Shown here one piece after another: positions 22,056 to 32,693 of a stretch of DNA of 64,000 bases. The stretch is from Sipunculus nudus (lineage: Eukaryota > Annelida > Sipuncula > Golfingiida > Sipunculidae). The stretch covers positions 38,628,195 to 38,692,194 of the forward strand of contig CM049316.1 of NCBI GenBank assembly GCA_026874595.1. Reading direction: 5' to 3'. How positions within the stretch are numbered: position 1 is the first letter of the stretch; every line of letters starts with the position of its first letter. Made by a program: the position numbers and the translations under genes. The notes under the pieces are model-generated. The model searched no databases. It was not told the DNA's origin and saw nothing but the letters and a program-made list of their open reading frames with translations.

Positions 22056-22457
22056 TTGCGTTCATCCGGCATTATTCCGTGGTCACTTAGCGATCATTAT
22101 ATTATTTTTACCCGGCTCTCAGGAGGCAGTTGCCAAAAAGGAACCAAATTTGTGAGAGTTAGGTCCTTTAAGAAATTTGATCCCCTTGCCTTCAAGCGGT
22201 CCATTCAGTCATCATTAACATTTCACTGTCTTCCCGATGTAAATGATGTCATCTCAGCCTGGAATCTATGGCGTGATGAATTTCTGACCATATGTAATAA
22301 ACACTCACCTTTTAGAACGTTTAGAGTTAGAAATAATAGACACAATCCCTGGATGTCACCTGATATCCAGCGTCTAATATATAACCGAGAACGCATTCGT
22401 AAATCTGCTGTGTCAAATAATGATCCACAGCTGTGGGCACAGTTCAGGCGGTTATGA
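22056..22457 (+). pseudogene. LINE ORF2 5' part: endonuclease end and linker
   Basis: The frame reads LRSSGIIPWSLSDHYIIF, the SDHY block at the C-terminus of an APE-type endonuclease, then a linker with WMSPDIQRLIYNRERIRK. It stops at 22457, where a one-base shift separates it from the main reverse-transcriptase frame. The LINE is 5'-truncated inside the endonuclease domain. Confidence 0.8.
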
Positions 22458-24265
22458 ATCGGGTCACTTGCATGATCCGTCAACTGAAACGTTCCTATTA
22501 TAGACACAAGGCACAGTCATCAAAATCTCCCAAGGAGATTTGGCAGTCTTTAAAACACGTGATCAATCCAGTTAGCCGGGGTCAAGATAGTCCAGATCTA
22601 ACTGCGGATGACCTGAATGACTCCTTTGCCTCAGTTGGAAAAACCTTAACCAAAGCATTTACCAAAGATGTTGTGCAGGACCAACCTGATTTTACTGATT
22701 CTCGGTTTTCAATCCCTCAAATGAGCCAACAGGATGTCGTGAAACTTCTAGTCGCATTTAAGAATAAACATGGAATTGATGTCCTTAATATGCCGGGGTT
22801 CTTACTTGGAGAGGCCGCGGTCATCTTAGCGCCATCGCTGACACATATTCTTAACTTATCACTCAGTACAGGAATAGTTCCTCCTGACTGGAAGTGTGCA
22901 AGGGTGGTACCCATTTATAAGGGTAAAGGGAAACTTTCTGATACTAACAATTACCTGCCAATTTCGATCACCAGCCATGTGATTAAAATCTTAGAGAAGC
23001 ACATTAAACGTCATCTCCTTAATTACTTAAACCACAAACGCTTGATATCTCCTGAACAAACTGCCTTTCTTGCAAACAACTCTACCCAAACTGCATTACA
23101 TAGAATAGTTGATAATTGGCTGACAGTTATGAACTGCGGACGTGTAAACTCCATATGCTTTCTCGACCTTAAAAAAGGTTTTGATTCCTTAAATCACGAT
23201 ATATTATTGGGTAAATTAAAACAGTATGGCGTAAATGGAAACTCGCACACCTGGTTTTATAATTATTTATACGACCGAAAGCAGTTTGTCTGCTTCAATA
23301 ACTATAATTCTGAGGTGAAAACCATCGATACAGGTGTACCACAAGGCACTGTACTTGGACCCATTCTTTTCCTACTATATCTTAATGACTTGCCCGATAA
23401 TGTAGCAGACGCAAAATGCTCGATTTATGCTGACGACATCAAGCTATACGCAGACGGCATCGATCGCGAATCAGCACAACATAAGTTACAGGCTGCTGTA
23501 GACCAAGTTACTAAATGGCTTAATAAAAACAAACTAATTGCAAACGCCACAAAATCAGCTACTATGCTTGTGAGTTCCAAGCAACGCAAACAATCAAATT
23601 CATTACAAATAATTATCGATAAAGATATTGTCCCGAATGTCGATGAATTTTCTCACCTTGGCTTGATCATTGACGCCCATCTCACATGGAAATCTCACAC
23701 TTCTACCGTTTTTAAAAAGCTATGTTGCAAAATTGGACTTTTACATCGGCTCAGCAAATTTCTACCACAGAAGTTTTTAGTCACTATATATCACGCCTTT
23801 GTTCAACCCTCAATAGATTATAGTCTAACAGTATGGGGCAGCTGTCCCAGCACATTCCGTGCCGCAATCCAACGAATGCAGTGTCGTGCGGCTAGGATAA
23901 TAACAAAAAATTACGACCCAATTCAAAGAAGTTTAGATTTAGTGAAAGAAATAGGCCTAATGACAATTGAACAGCGATATTTGTACCTCCTATCTATTTT
24001 AACCTATAAATGCATAAATGATTTAGCCCCTTCATATTTATGTAAGAATTTTCATATGGCGAAGGGCATTCATAATTATTCGACGCGGTTAACCGAAAAC
24101 AAAAACTGTATCCTTCCGCGTATTGAAGCCTTCAAGGCTACCTCTTTTTATGCAGGCAGTACTCTATGGAACTTCCTTCCTCGACACATTAAGTTTGCTT
24201 CTAATTTGCAGCATTTTAAAAAATTATCACGTTCGTACTTCTCCGATTTTACAATGATGTCATAA
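22433..24265 (+). CDS. CR1/L2-like LINE reverse transcriptase (ORF2, truncated)
   Basis: A 610-codon open frame encoding a non-LTR retrotransposon reverse transcriptase. Visible motifs in order: GIVPPDWKCARVVPIYKGKG (fingers), NNYLPISITSHVIKILEK (NYRPIS-like, with Leu for Arg), FLDLKKGFDSLNHDIL (motif A, Asp kept, Ala of KAFD replaced by Gly), GVPQGTVLGPILFLLYLNDL (motif B), YADDIKLYADG (motif C, YADD intact), LTWKSHT, and the C-terminal QRMQCRAARIITKNYDP and GSTLWNFLPRHIK blocks. No internal stop, so the insertion is fairly young. The true protein start is upstream (5' part at 22056-22457 in another frame); the ATG at 22433 is arbitrary. Likely inactive because of truncation and the frameshift. 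Confidence 0.9.
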   Translation: MGTVQAVMNRVTCMIRQLKRSYYRHKAQSSKSPKEIWQSLKHVINPVSRGQDSPDLTADDLNDSFASVGKTLTKAFTKDVVQDQPDFTDSRFSIPQMSQQDVVKLLVAFKNKHGIDVLNMPGFLLGEAAVILAPSLTHILNLSLSTGIVPPDWKCARVVPIYKGKGKLSDTNNYLPISITSHVIKILEKHIKRHLLNYLNHKRLISPEQTAFLANNSTQTALHRIVDNWLTVMNCGRVNSICFLDLKKGFDSLNHDILLGKLKQYGVNGNSHTWFYNYLYDRKQFVCFNNYNSEVKTIDTGVPQGTVLGPILFLLYLNDLPDNVADAKCSIYADDIKLYADGIDRESAQHKLQAAVDQVTKWLNKNKLIANATKSATMLVSSKQRKQSNSLQIIIDKDIVPNVDEFSHLGLIIDAHLTWKSHTSTVFKKLCCKIGLLHRLSKFLPQKFLVTIYHAFVQPSIDYSLTVWGSCPSTFRAAIQRMQCRAARIITKNYDPIQRSLDLVKEIGLMTIEQRYLYLLSILTYKCINDLAPSYLCKNFHMAKGIHNYSTRLTENKNCILPRIEAFKATSFYAGSTLWNFLPRHIKFASNLQHFKKLSRSYFSDFTMMS

Positions 24266-24545
24266 TCTTATCACAGTACGAAATTGTTCCAGATGTAATC
24301 GTTGCTCTTACCGCTGTTAGTACCGTCCCTTTTATTAATTTTATGATATTATCATTCCTTTGTTATGATTTTACAGTCTCATTATGTCTTTTATATTTCG
24401 CATTGTACATGTACTTTTATGTATTTTTATTATCATGTTCCATTGTTTATAATATCTTGTATATCTTGGAAGAGGGCCCTGCTTATAACAGAATTCTTAT
24501 TCTGGTACAGGCCACCCTTCACAATATTATAATAAATAAATAAAT
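24266..24545 (+). mobile_element. LINE 3' UTR and AATAAATAAATA tail
   Basis: Contains GAAGAGGGCCCTGCTTATAA, then CAGGCCACCCTTCACAATAT and an AATAAATAAATAAAT end, the short tandem tail usual in CR1-like LINEs. No target-site duplication was found. Confidence 0.8.
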
Positions 24546-24696
24546 AACAAATGTATGTATACCTTCATTTAGGTTCAAAGGTGAAGACATTTTTCTGTTC
24601 GCTCTGCAGGCAGATAGTGGTGTGTCACGGCTCATCCACTCCATAGCTGAATAACAGGTGAGTTCTTGTTTAAGAGCAAAGGCGGTCCGATATATG

Positions 24697-24975
24697 ATTG
24701 ATTGATCTCTCAGGCCTTCTATATGTCGGAATAAAGAATCTACCTATGTTAATTTGATAGAGTGTTCCTTGGGTATTACACGATATCTTCAGAAACATCA
24801 TCAATAGATATTCATTTATTCGAGATCAATTTTTAAACACTTTGAATAAGCTGTAAACTTTAAGACGGATCCTGTGCACTAAAAGTCACTGGCCCATATG
24901 GCTGGATATATGCTACGGTATAGCTGAAATATATCATTTTTCGATACTTTTCCGTTATCTCTATCTCACACACAT
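24697..24975 (+). repeat. ~290-bp segment, copy 2 of a pair
   Basis: Homologous to 20674-20960 with moderate divergence, same orientation, again followed by CACACA and TA repeats (24977-25050). Confidence 0.75.
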
Positions 24976-24976
24976 A

Positions 24977-25003
24977 TATACATTTATATATATATATAAA
25001 TAT

Positions 25004-25052
<49 letters not shown>

Positions 25053-25280
25053 GTTGCACAATTACAACATTATATCAACAGTAATGCAGGTATATATGTA
25101 ATTGGCGCTAATATTAATAAGGCTTTAGATTCCTAATGGTTTGTTCGACAAACTGTTAACTGAAATATAGCGGCATAATATTACAGCTCTTATACCGGGA
25201 TCGCCTCAGGGAAACGTTTTATACTTGACAAATGTAATTAACCACCCTGAATTAATTTAGTTTTATACATGGAACGCTTG

Positions 25281-25337
<57 letters not shown>
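24977..25337. repeat. TA microsatellites with unique spacer
   Basis: TA tracts at about 24985-25050 and 25288-25337. The spacer shows no gene. Confidence 0.9.
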
Positions 25338-25340
<3 letters not shown>

Positions 25341-27981
25341 GCTGCCTTATATAAAGATTCACTGAAGCAGGTTCATATGGGACCTCACTTTCTGAAATAT
25401 TGTATAAATTTAATCCCGCATGAAATAATTCTGCTCTTACGTGAACCATCGGTTTGTTTTTTTTTATTTTGTAAGTAACACATTATCTGACACGATGAAT
25501 TTCATCGTTTGATGAACCAAGACGGAATAATTCATTTACAATGATATTATGTTTATCAGAGCTTCCGTGAGCTTTCGTTAAACCGTATTGCCTGATAAAA
25601 AGGCCGCCAGTTTAAAGGTCACCTATTTTTAATCTATGTCATAAATATATGTTTTCTCCTTTGTAAACACTTAATTTAACACATGGAATCGTTTTTGCAT
25701 TTATTATTGCCTGGAAAACTTTTCATACTTCGGTTTTGTTACGTTGGTCAACGCGCACTAAACCATTTTGCATGAGATTTCTAAAGACCAGGCGGCTATG
25801 CATCTGAAAACAGGTAACAATAATTGAAATTGAAATACTATTTAAGTAGTTGTTCAGTAGAGCTCTGTAAATTTTGGGATATCAAAGTAATTTTAGGTTT
25901 TGTTATAGTGTTTAAATGCATGCAGGCTATTTTGTGCCACAAGGTGTATTTTTACTAGGTTAATATGACGTGGAATGGTTAAAAACAAAACTGGTACACC
26001 AGGTATAGGTAATCACAGAAAAATAAATGTGACTGTGGTCTGTTTAGTGATCCTGATTCGGACATTTGTAACTTAACCAGTGCAAGCAATATATCCGAAA
26101 TCTTTGATGGGTTTGTATGAAATTTAGATTGAAGGGCTTATGAAAATTTTCCAAAAAAAAAATTGGATGGTTCAATATAAATTCACACAAATATGGTTCC
26201 ATTACGTTTCCTCCATTTTGTCTGATGTCATGTTTGTTTTCTCCACTCTTTCCAACAATGGAATAGAAATTAAGTAAGAACTTTTTTATATAAATTGTGG
26301 ACAAGCCTGATGAATTTAACGCTCCTCACACAGCGGTTATACACTGCTGTCGTCCTGTAGACCTCCCTTTTGTTACCGCTGCTTTGTATAGTATGATTCT
26401 CCGGGTCTCGCCACCAGGGCTAAAACCGAGCAAAGAATTGTATTCAGACTAATGAGAGCGCCATGACCGGGAACATCTATATTGCAGATTTAATTAGAAT
26501 GTTTTGTTCTTAGTTTGTGTAGTTGTTGCCAGTCTTGGAATAGACACCTTTATTTAATATCTAATTAGAAAAAAAGACTTTAGCCTTTCAGTGTACTGGT
26601 TGACATCTTGAATGTTATGATTCATATAGAATACCAGAATATTCAATGGAACATGCACTGGGTTTAATTTCTGATTGTATGCCCTACGCCTACTGAAAAC
26701 GCAGGGCATATTTAAGTGTATGGTAAAAATAACTAGTAGCCGTTTTTGACGCCATCTTGGATATGCAGTCGTATCGTCAGTCGACAATGCTAATATGATA
26801 CCAGTGGAGTTCCTGATCTCTAAAACAAAAGTGGCAAAATTAAAAAAACCTAGGATGAACAATACATAATTTGTTATCATTTTAATACAATGGCGGCCAT
26901 CTTCGTCGCAAAATTTCAACTTTTTTCTTAAATGTATTATTTGTTTTTCCTAATTTTAAGGTTTGATGTAGTTGTGGACCTTATTAGGATATTAGCTAGT
27001 CGGGATTTATTAAGCCCGCCCCTTCTAAAATATCCTTAATCCGTCCCTGTGGACACTAACATATCGCAGCATCATTCAGTAATTCAATTGATGCCATCAG
27101 TAATTTATTGCCTTCGATATAAGGGTATGTGTTTATCCTCGTTCGTGTGTGTGATGGTGTGTGTTTGTGTATGTGTGTGGTTGTTTGTTTAGAACATAAC
27201 TAGCAAAATCAGCAAACGGAATCTCATGAAGTTACTAGGGTAATTCGAGAATGGGCCAATAAAAGAATCGACTTAGATGCAGATCCGGCTCATGACCCGA
27301 ATTCAGTAACATCCACAAGTATTATTCAAATATGTTCAGTGACTTGTGCATAAATTAACCTGGAGAAATGGGCCGGATAAGTGAATCAAAACACGGTTTT
27401 GTGAGCATCACAAAATAGGGACCAAGACATTGCAGAGAGTTGCAGTTCTTATAATGCAGATTTCAAGTTTGTTTATTTTTTTCTAGCTGGAGAACTCCAG
27501 TGTGGTTTTATGAGAATAACCCCAACTGGACTCGAATTATGCTATATCGCTCTAACATCGATTTAACAATAATATATTATGCTACATTGATGTATTTAAG
27601 CCATTCAATTCAAGAACCACACCAGAAATTTGTAGAAAAAATATTTTATGTCAATATAATTTAATGCAACCTTGTTTAATTATAAAAGTGATGGGTTCTA
27701 TGGCATAAATATCATCAAAAGGAGATGCTCTGTCCAGGTACACATATCTTACTTTTGGTCCAATAAAATGTGTGAAAGGAGTATGAGGTAAGATATGTGT
27801 ACATCTCAATTATGTTATTAACACGTAATATCATGAAATATTCGTCATGGATCCGGTGCACGAACAGACTGCACGAGAACCATAAATTAGTCTTAATGGC
27901 ACTATCACACAGACTCAAGGTTGGATGCTTTACCAACACGGCCAATCCATCAATCATACATATGTGTTGCTTGTTTTGCAG
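25338..27981. other. Intergenic / upstream of kringle gene
   Basis: No supported gene. Minus-strand open frames at 26044-26304 and 26554-26919 look like chance; the second crosses 'GCCATCTTGGATATG' text of the dispersed repeat family seen at 4.3-4.8 kb. An untranslated first exon and the initiator ATG of the kringle gene should lie here or further left, but I could not fix them. Confidence 0.4.
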
Positions 27982-28029
27982 TGCTCGTCTTTGTGATTAT
28001 ATTTGCAACATCCGGGTGTTCGGCAGAAG
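27982..28029 (+). CDS. Kringle receptor, signal-peptide exon
   Basis: After a TTGCTTGTTTTGCAG acceptor the exon reads VLVFVIIFATSGCSAE and ends with a split Gly codon before GTAAAT. This is the hydrophobic core and cleavage region of a signal peptide. Its phase-1 end matches the phase-1 start of kringle exon 1. The first two bases (TG) complete a codon begun in an earlier exon, possibly the ATG itself. There is no stop in frame within the exon. Confidence 0.65.
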
Positions 28030-28380
28030 GTAAATGATCTTCATGAGAATATAATGCATCGTAAGCTAAATTATAATCTTTTAATCTGAGAGAACCCATG
28101 TAAAACATCTTATCCTTCTTATAAATCATGCTTTGAAGAGAAATTGTCAGCTGAACAAATGTTTAAAGCGATATAAAAATTATATATGAATCTAAACAAT
28201 GCTAAGTCAGTAAAACCTTGTTTGAGAAAGGATTCAGAAACGCATGAAAAATTATTTAACGAATTTTAGATTACAGTTTTAAGGCATATTTGTAGAGCAG
28301 AAACCGTCTAATTAATCTTTTATCGAATCTCAGTATTAATTATTTAAGGTCATAATATTGTCAAACTACCCTTGTTCTGT

Positions 28381-28387
28381 TTAGCTC

Positions 28388-28422
<35 letters not shown>

Positions 28423-28438
28423 GTCTCTGTTTCTGCCC

Positions 28439-28519
<81 letters not shown>

Positions 28520-28581
28520 TAGCTAAGTCAAAATTAAAGATACATTGAATCTTCAGAATATCCTCTATCAGATCCTATTTA

Positions 28582-28627
<46 letters not shown>
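28381..28627. repeat. CT-rich and TA microsatellites in intron
   Basis: (CT)n with CTGT interruptions at 28384-28480, then (TA)n at 28481-28514 and again at 28582-28627. Confidence 0.95.
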
Positions 28628-28630
<3 letters not shown>

Positions 28631-29317
28631 CATGTTGTTGGTCTGATAATTTTAAAAGTTAAGCAACTTTTTCTCAAATAATGCCCGATATATCTCACAT
28701 CTAGAAATAAGTTTCAATAATAACATTATCATAAAATATAAACACATATTTCCAGGCCTTGTTTTTGCATATCTATCATCTTACCTTCTACTTAAATAAC
28801 AATTTTTTCAGTCTTTTACATATTAAAAAATTCTTTACTTTGAATATTCTATGACTGCTTTTTTTAGATGCGACATCGAATCAAATAAAAACACGTTTTA
28901 AATAATTTGATAGCTTTATGCCTGATAGGTTGTAAAAATTAAAATATCCCACGGAAGATCAAATGAAGTACTAGTTTGAGAAAATGGCCTAAACTGTTTG
29001 GGAAGAGGTATTTTCGCGTAGCTGGCAGTCTGGAACGTGAATGCAGGTGACAGTTGTGTAGCCTGAATCTTCATCGTGAACTGATTTTGTCCCCTTCCTT
29101 TTTTTATAACTTTTACAAATGTCATGTATAAAAAGGTGATTTTAATGCCAAATGTCACTTTCTAAAGTATCAAACTCAGAAGAAGGCGGGGCTTATGGTT
29201 CTAGAACACTAATAAGGTCACATGGTCAATCTGGCTTGCACTTATTAAGAATTAATAAACAGGGCCCAGCTTATCTAGATCAGCAGTTCTCAAGCTCGAA
29301 GGAGAGCTACTGCTGAA

Positions 29318-29525
29318 TCCCAGGTATCTCTAGTGAAAATCCTAGGTATCTCTAGAGATAATCCCAGTATTCTCTAGTGATAATCCCATGTATCTCTAGA
29401 GATAATCCCACGTGTCTCTAGTGAAAATCCCAGGTATCTCTAGAGATAATCCCAGGTATCTCTAGTGATAATCCCAGGTATCTCTAGTGATAATCCTATG
29501 TATCTTTAGTGATAACCCAGGTATC
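29318..29525. repeat. 22-24-bp minisatellite in intron
   Basis: Units like AATCCCAGGTATCTCTAGTG with alternating CTAGAGATA and CTAGTGATA ends, about nine copies with small changes. Confidence 0.85.
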
Positions 29526-29697
29526 AGTAAAGGAATATTTTCATTTGACAGCTAATCAATAACTGAAAAATGTGTTGGTTTTCTTAGGGTATACACGTGA
29601 TTCTTTTTATTCCCGTGTGGGGTTGATTTGCCAGTTGAAGTGCTACTTTCTGTAATGACTAACTTAATTGTCAATTGCCGCTTTTGTGAAAGGTGGA

Positions 29698-30040
29698 TCA
29701 GGCGAATCTAAGCAGCCTTTCCTGCGTAGGGACAAGCAAACGCAGCCTCTTTCTGGTGGTGTTTCCACGAACTGATTTTGAACCGAGCACACTTTTTAAC
29801 GGGACGAGCTGGATATCCATCTGTAGTTTCGGAAAGGTGGTGCTGCGAAAGACCCTTCCCAAAATAATGTCAAATTTCTCAAGATTTATGAGACCGCATA
29901 GAAAATGAACCCCCAAAATGACACCAAGACCAAAAACGGGGATTTCTGAGGCACGGCCACAGAGGAGTTGCGTGAAAACACCGTGAGTCACACCACCGTC
30001 AGTTATAGTATAAATGGTCGGATTTGATGGATCATTCACT
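29698..30040 (-). repeat. Dispersed coding-like repeat, copy 1
   Basis: The minus-strand frame (113 codons) includes YTITDGGVTHG, EIPVFGLGVILG and LEKFDIILGRVF. The same blocks recur at 31262-31440 (NGGDVNH, LGLGLVVSGTMPS, LEKFNII) and 61525-61640 (TNGGDTQRL, EMPVFGLKLSGTMPS), all on the minus strand. It may derive from a mobile-element protein or be non-coding; I do not recognise it. Confidence 0.5.
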
Positions 30041-30445
30041 CTCTATGTATATAATGCCCCAGTATCCTTTCTGAGATACCATAACCAAATTATAATGTCT
30101 GCATCTTTTTTTTTTTTTTTAATTTTCTTCGCCGCCAAGCCAGTTACTATTTCTACCTAACATCTTCCAATCCATCAATACAAGTGAACGCAATCTCATC
30201 ACAAAATTATCGTTATATGGATATCAGTCAACTTACGTATTTTGTGAGTCAGTACACATGTTCGCATCTCTCGGATTCAAATCTTCTCCTATGTAATAAC
30301 TCGATTCAAGGGCAACTATGCATATTTAATGTTGGCCATGTTAATTTCACACAGCCCACGACAATATCATTTACCAAAGAAAACAAACTTTTCTCCTTTA
30401 AAAAATTCTAGAAAATTTGTTATAGTGACTTTGCATACCTTTCAG

Positions 30446-30697
30446 GAGGCTGTAAATACTCGGAGACAGGCCGTGAATACGCAGGCACTCAAGACACGAC
30501 CAGTGCTGGCGAGGAGTGTCAGCGATGGGACTCCCAGTATCCGCACAGACACAATACGCCCCCTCTAGCCCTGCCGGACGAAACTGTCGCTGACGCTGCA
30601 AACTTTTGTCGTAACCCTGACAACAACGTCAACGGACCTTGGTGCTACACCACCAACCCAAGAAAACGAAAAGAGTTCTGCACGATAGAAAATTGTG
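30446..30697 (+). CDS. Kringle receptor, kringle 1 exon (intact)
   Basis: A 252-bp exon, phase 1-1, between TACCTTTCAG and GTAATT. Complete kringle with the six-cysteine pattern: GCKYSETGREYAGT at the start, [33 protein letters not shown] and a final FCTIENC. Kringles are small disulfide-bonded modules that bind proteins, often via lysine. No lesion seen. Confidence 0.9.
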
Positions 30698-30734
30698 GTA
30701 ATTATGCATTCAACAACTAATGAATATAAACTAA

Positions 30735-30915
30735 TCGGGTAAAACCTCGTCTAAAGACACCTCGTTTAGCGACCACCTCGACACAAAGACTACATGTTAC
30801 GGGTCCCGATTCTTTTTCGGACATCTATAAGACCTCGGTCGGACCCTCCTCACAAATGTAACAACTTAATCGAGGTCCCAATGATGGTAGTAATTTCGAG
30901 GTCTTACTGTATATG
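30735..30915. repeat. 'AACCTCG...GACCACC' dispersed repeat copy
   Basis: GGTAAAACCTCGTCTAAAGA to GAGGTCTTACTGTAT. Related copies at 36892-37065, 40018-40200, about 41810-41870 and a fragment at 18000-18045. Ends resemble a short TA-inserting MITE (ACAGTRRAACCT...TACTGT). Confidence 0.6.
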
Positions 30916-31261
30916 TATTTTGTCTATACAAGCATTTAGATTTTTTACGTTATATATTGCATATTTAATGTGAAACTATTCTTAGTTACAAGGTGTTTAG
31001 GTAAAAATATCATGTTTGAAGACATTACAACAAACATACAAAAGAATATTAAAAACCTCCTCTTCGTTTGCTTTAATATATAGTGACAGAATGTTTAGAA
31101 TATAATTTTATTTATCAGAAGATTTAATTAAACTAACATATATTCCTTTCCCCGTATTAGTCATGTCCGTCCCATTTTCATTGGGTTCGTCCGGAGTGGG
31201 TAGACATGGGCAGAGTTCTTGGCGTAGTGTCTCACACATGGCAATGCAATTGACATTTCGC

Positions 31262-31445
31262 TAAATAATGTTAAATTTCTCAAGATTTTTTGGGAAATAA
31301 TAATCCTGTACAGTCACACTTGGCATCGTCCCCGATACTACAAGACCAAGACCAAGACTTGGCCAGAGAGGAGTTCCGTGACAATGGTTAACGTCACCAC
31401 CGTTAGCTTTAGTATTCATATCAGTTGTCCATCTAATCTTATATA
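31262..31445 (-). repeat. Dispersed coding-like repeat, copy 2
   Basis: The minus strand reads NGGDVNHCHGTPLWPSLGLG, then VVSGTMPS and KNLEKFNII, homologous to copies at 29.7 and 61.5 kb. It ends about 30 bp before the kringle 2 acceptor. Confidence 0.5.
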
Positions 31446-31475
31446 AACAAATCTTATTATATTTTCCCTGTTCAG

Positions 31476-31727
31476 GATGCCGAGCCACTAAAAAAGGAGA
31501 AACGTATATTGGCAGAGTTTCAAAGACGAAGTCGGGACGTGACTGTCAGGACTGGAACAGCAACTTTCCTCACGTTCACAGTTACAAAAAAGACAGTCAA
31601 TTTCCTGATGGGTCTGTACAAAAAGCCAAGAATTACTGCAGAAATCCAGATGGAAGCAAACACCGACCTTGGTGTCACACAATCCATGTTTTTTAGAGAT
31701 ATGAATACTGCGATATTCCCAGTTGTT
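31476..31727 (+). pseudogene. Kringle receptor, kringle 2 exon with in-frame TAG
   Basis: 252-bp, phase 1-1 exon between CTGTTCAG and GTGAGT. Kringle blocks GETYIGRVSKTKSGRDCQDW, AKNYCRNPDGSKHRPWC and RYEYCDIPSC are all present, but TAG at 31694-31696 falls just before RYEYC. Splice sites are strong and the rest is intact, so this is a single nonsense change (or a sequencing error). Skipping this exon would keep the reading frame. Confidence 0.85.
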
Positions 31728-31741
31728 GTGAGTATTGTATT

Positions 31742-31743
<2 letters not shown>

Positions 31744-31777
<34 letters not shown>
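31744..31777. repeat. (TA)n microsatellite
   Basis: TA run 17 bp after the kringle 2 donor site. Confidence 0.95.
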
Positions 31778-31787
<10 letters not shown>

Positions 31788-32441
31788 ACACACGTTACCG
31801 TCCCTTTCTCATACCAGAGAATACGTGGAGGAAAAGTCGTTTGTTCGGTTGTGAATCAGTAGATTGTTTGTTCGTGGATTCTAAAATATAGTACAACTAA
31901 TAAATAACGCGATACCAACATATCTATGAGACATATACACATTAAGACGAGCTAGAGAACATACAGTCCTGGTGATAATTATAAGAATAACGTCATGGTT
32001 CTCCTGGAAGGTTGTAAGATATACATGTAAGAACAATAAAACACTGGAGAAAATGGAATGACCTGTTTATTACTGATATCTGACTATGTGAATACTGTCT
32101 GCATACCTATTTACAGTAGCCATCTGATATAATAATAATACAATAAAATGTGCTAAACTAAGGACTTACCCTGTGCTAGGACTCCTGTTAAAAAATAGAT
32201 CAAACAGTCGAAGAGTACTTCCATCTGTCGGCAAATTGCATAACTGATTTTCAGACTATCATGCTTTTTCAGCGTTAGTATACGAGCCATCACAACAATT
32301 CTGGACTCCTTTACAGCCATAAAGGCTTAAAATAACTTTTTTTTTATAGTTAAATATTTGCTAAAAATGTAACTGCTGGCGTCATCGCCGGTCTAGATTT
32401 TGTATACTATGTCTTAACCATGTAATCTTTTCACTATACAG

Positions 32442-32693
32442 CATGCTCAAAGGACAAACTGGGTCTGAGTTATATCGGAACTCTTTCATATACTAAAACT
32501 GGGATTGAGTGTCAGCGATGGGAGCAACAAACTCCCCACACGCACGAATTTAAGACTGCCTTTGATTTTCTGGAAAATACTTTAACGGACGCTGTTAACT
32601 ATTGTCGCAATCCCGGTGGTAAACGTAAAAGACCCGGATGTTATACCATGGACCCGTCTGTGGTTTGGGAGGACTGTGATGTTCCAGAATGTG
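32442..32693 (+). CDS. Kringle receptor, kringle 3 exon
   Basis: 252-bp, phase 1-1 exon between CTATACAG and GTAAAT. Blocks GLSYIGTLSYTKTGIECQRW, AVNYCRNPGGKRKRPGCYT and WEDCDVPEC. All six Cys are present. The normally near-invariant Trp of the PWCYT block is Gly (RPGCYT), which probably disturbs the ligand pocket. The frame is open. Confidence 0.85.
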
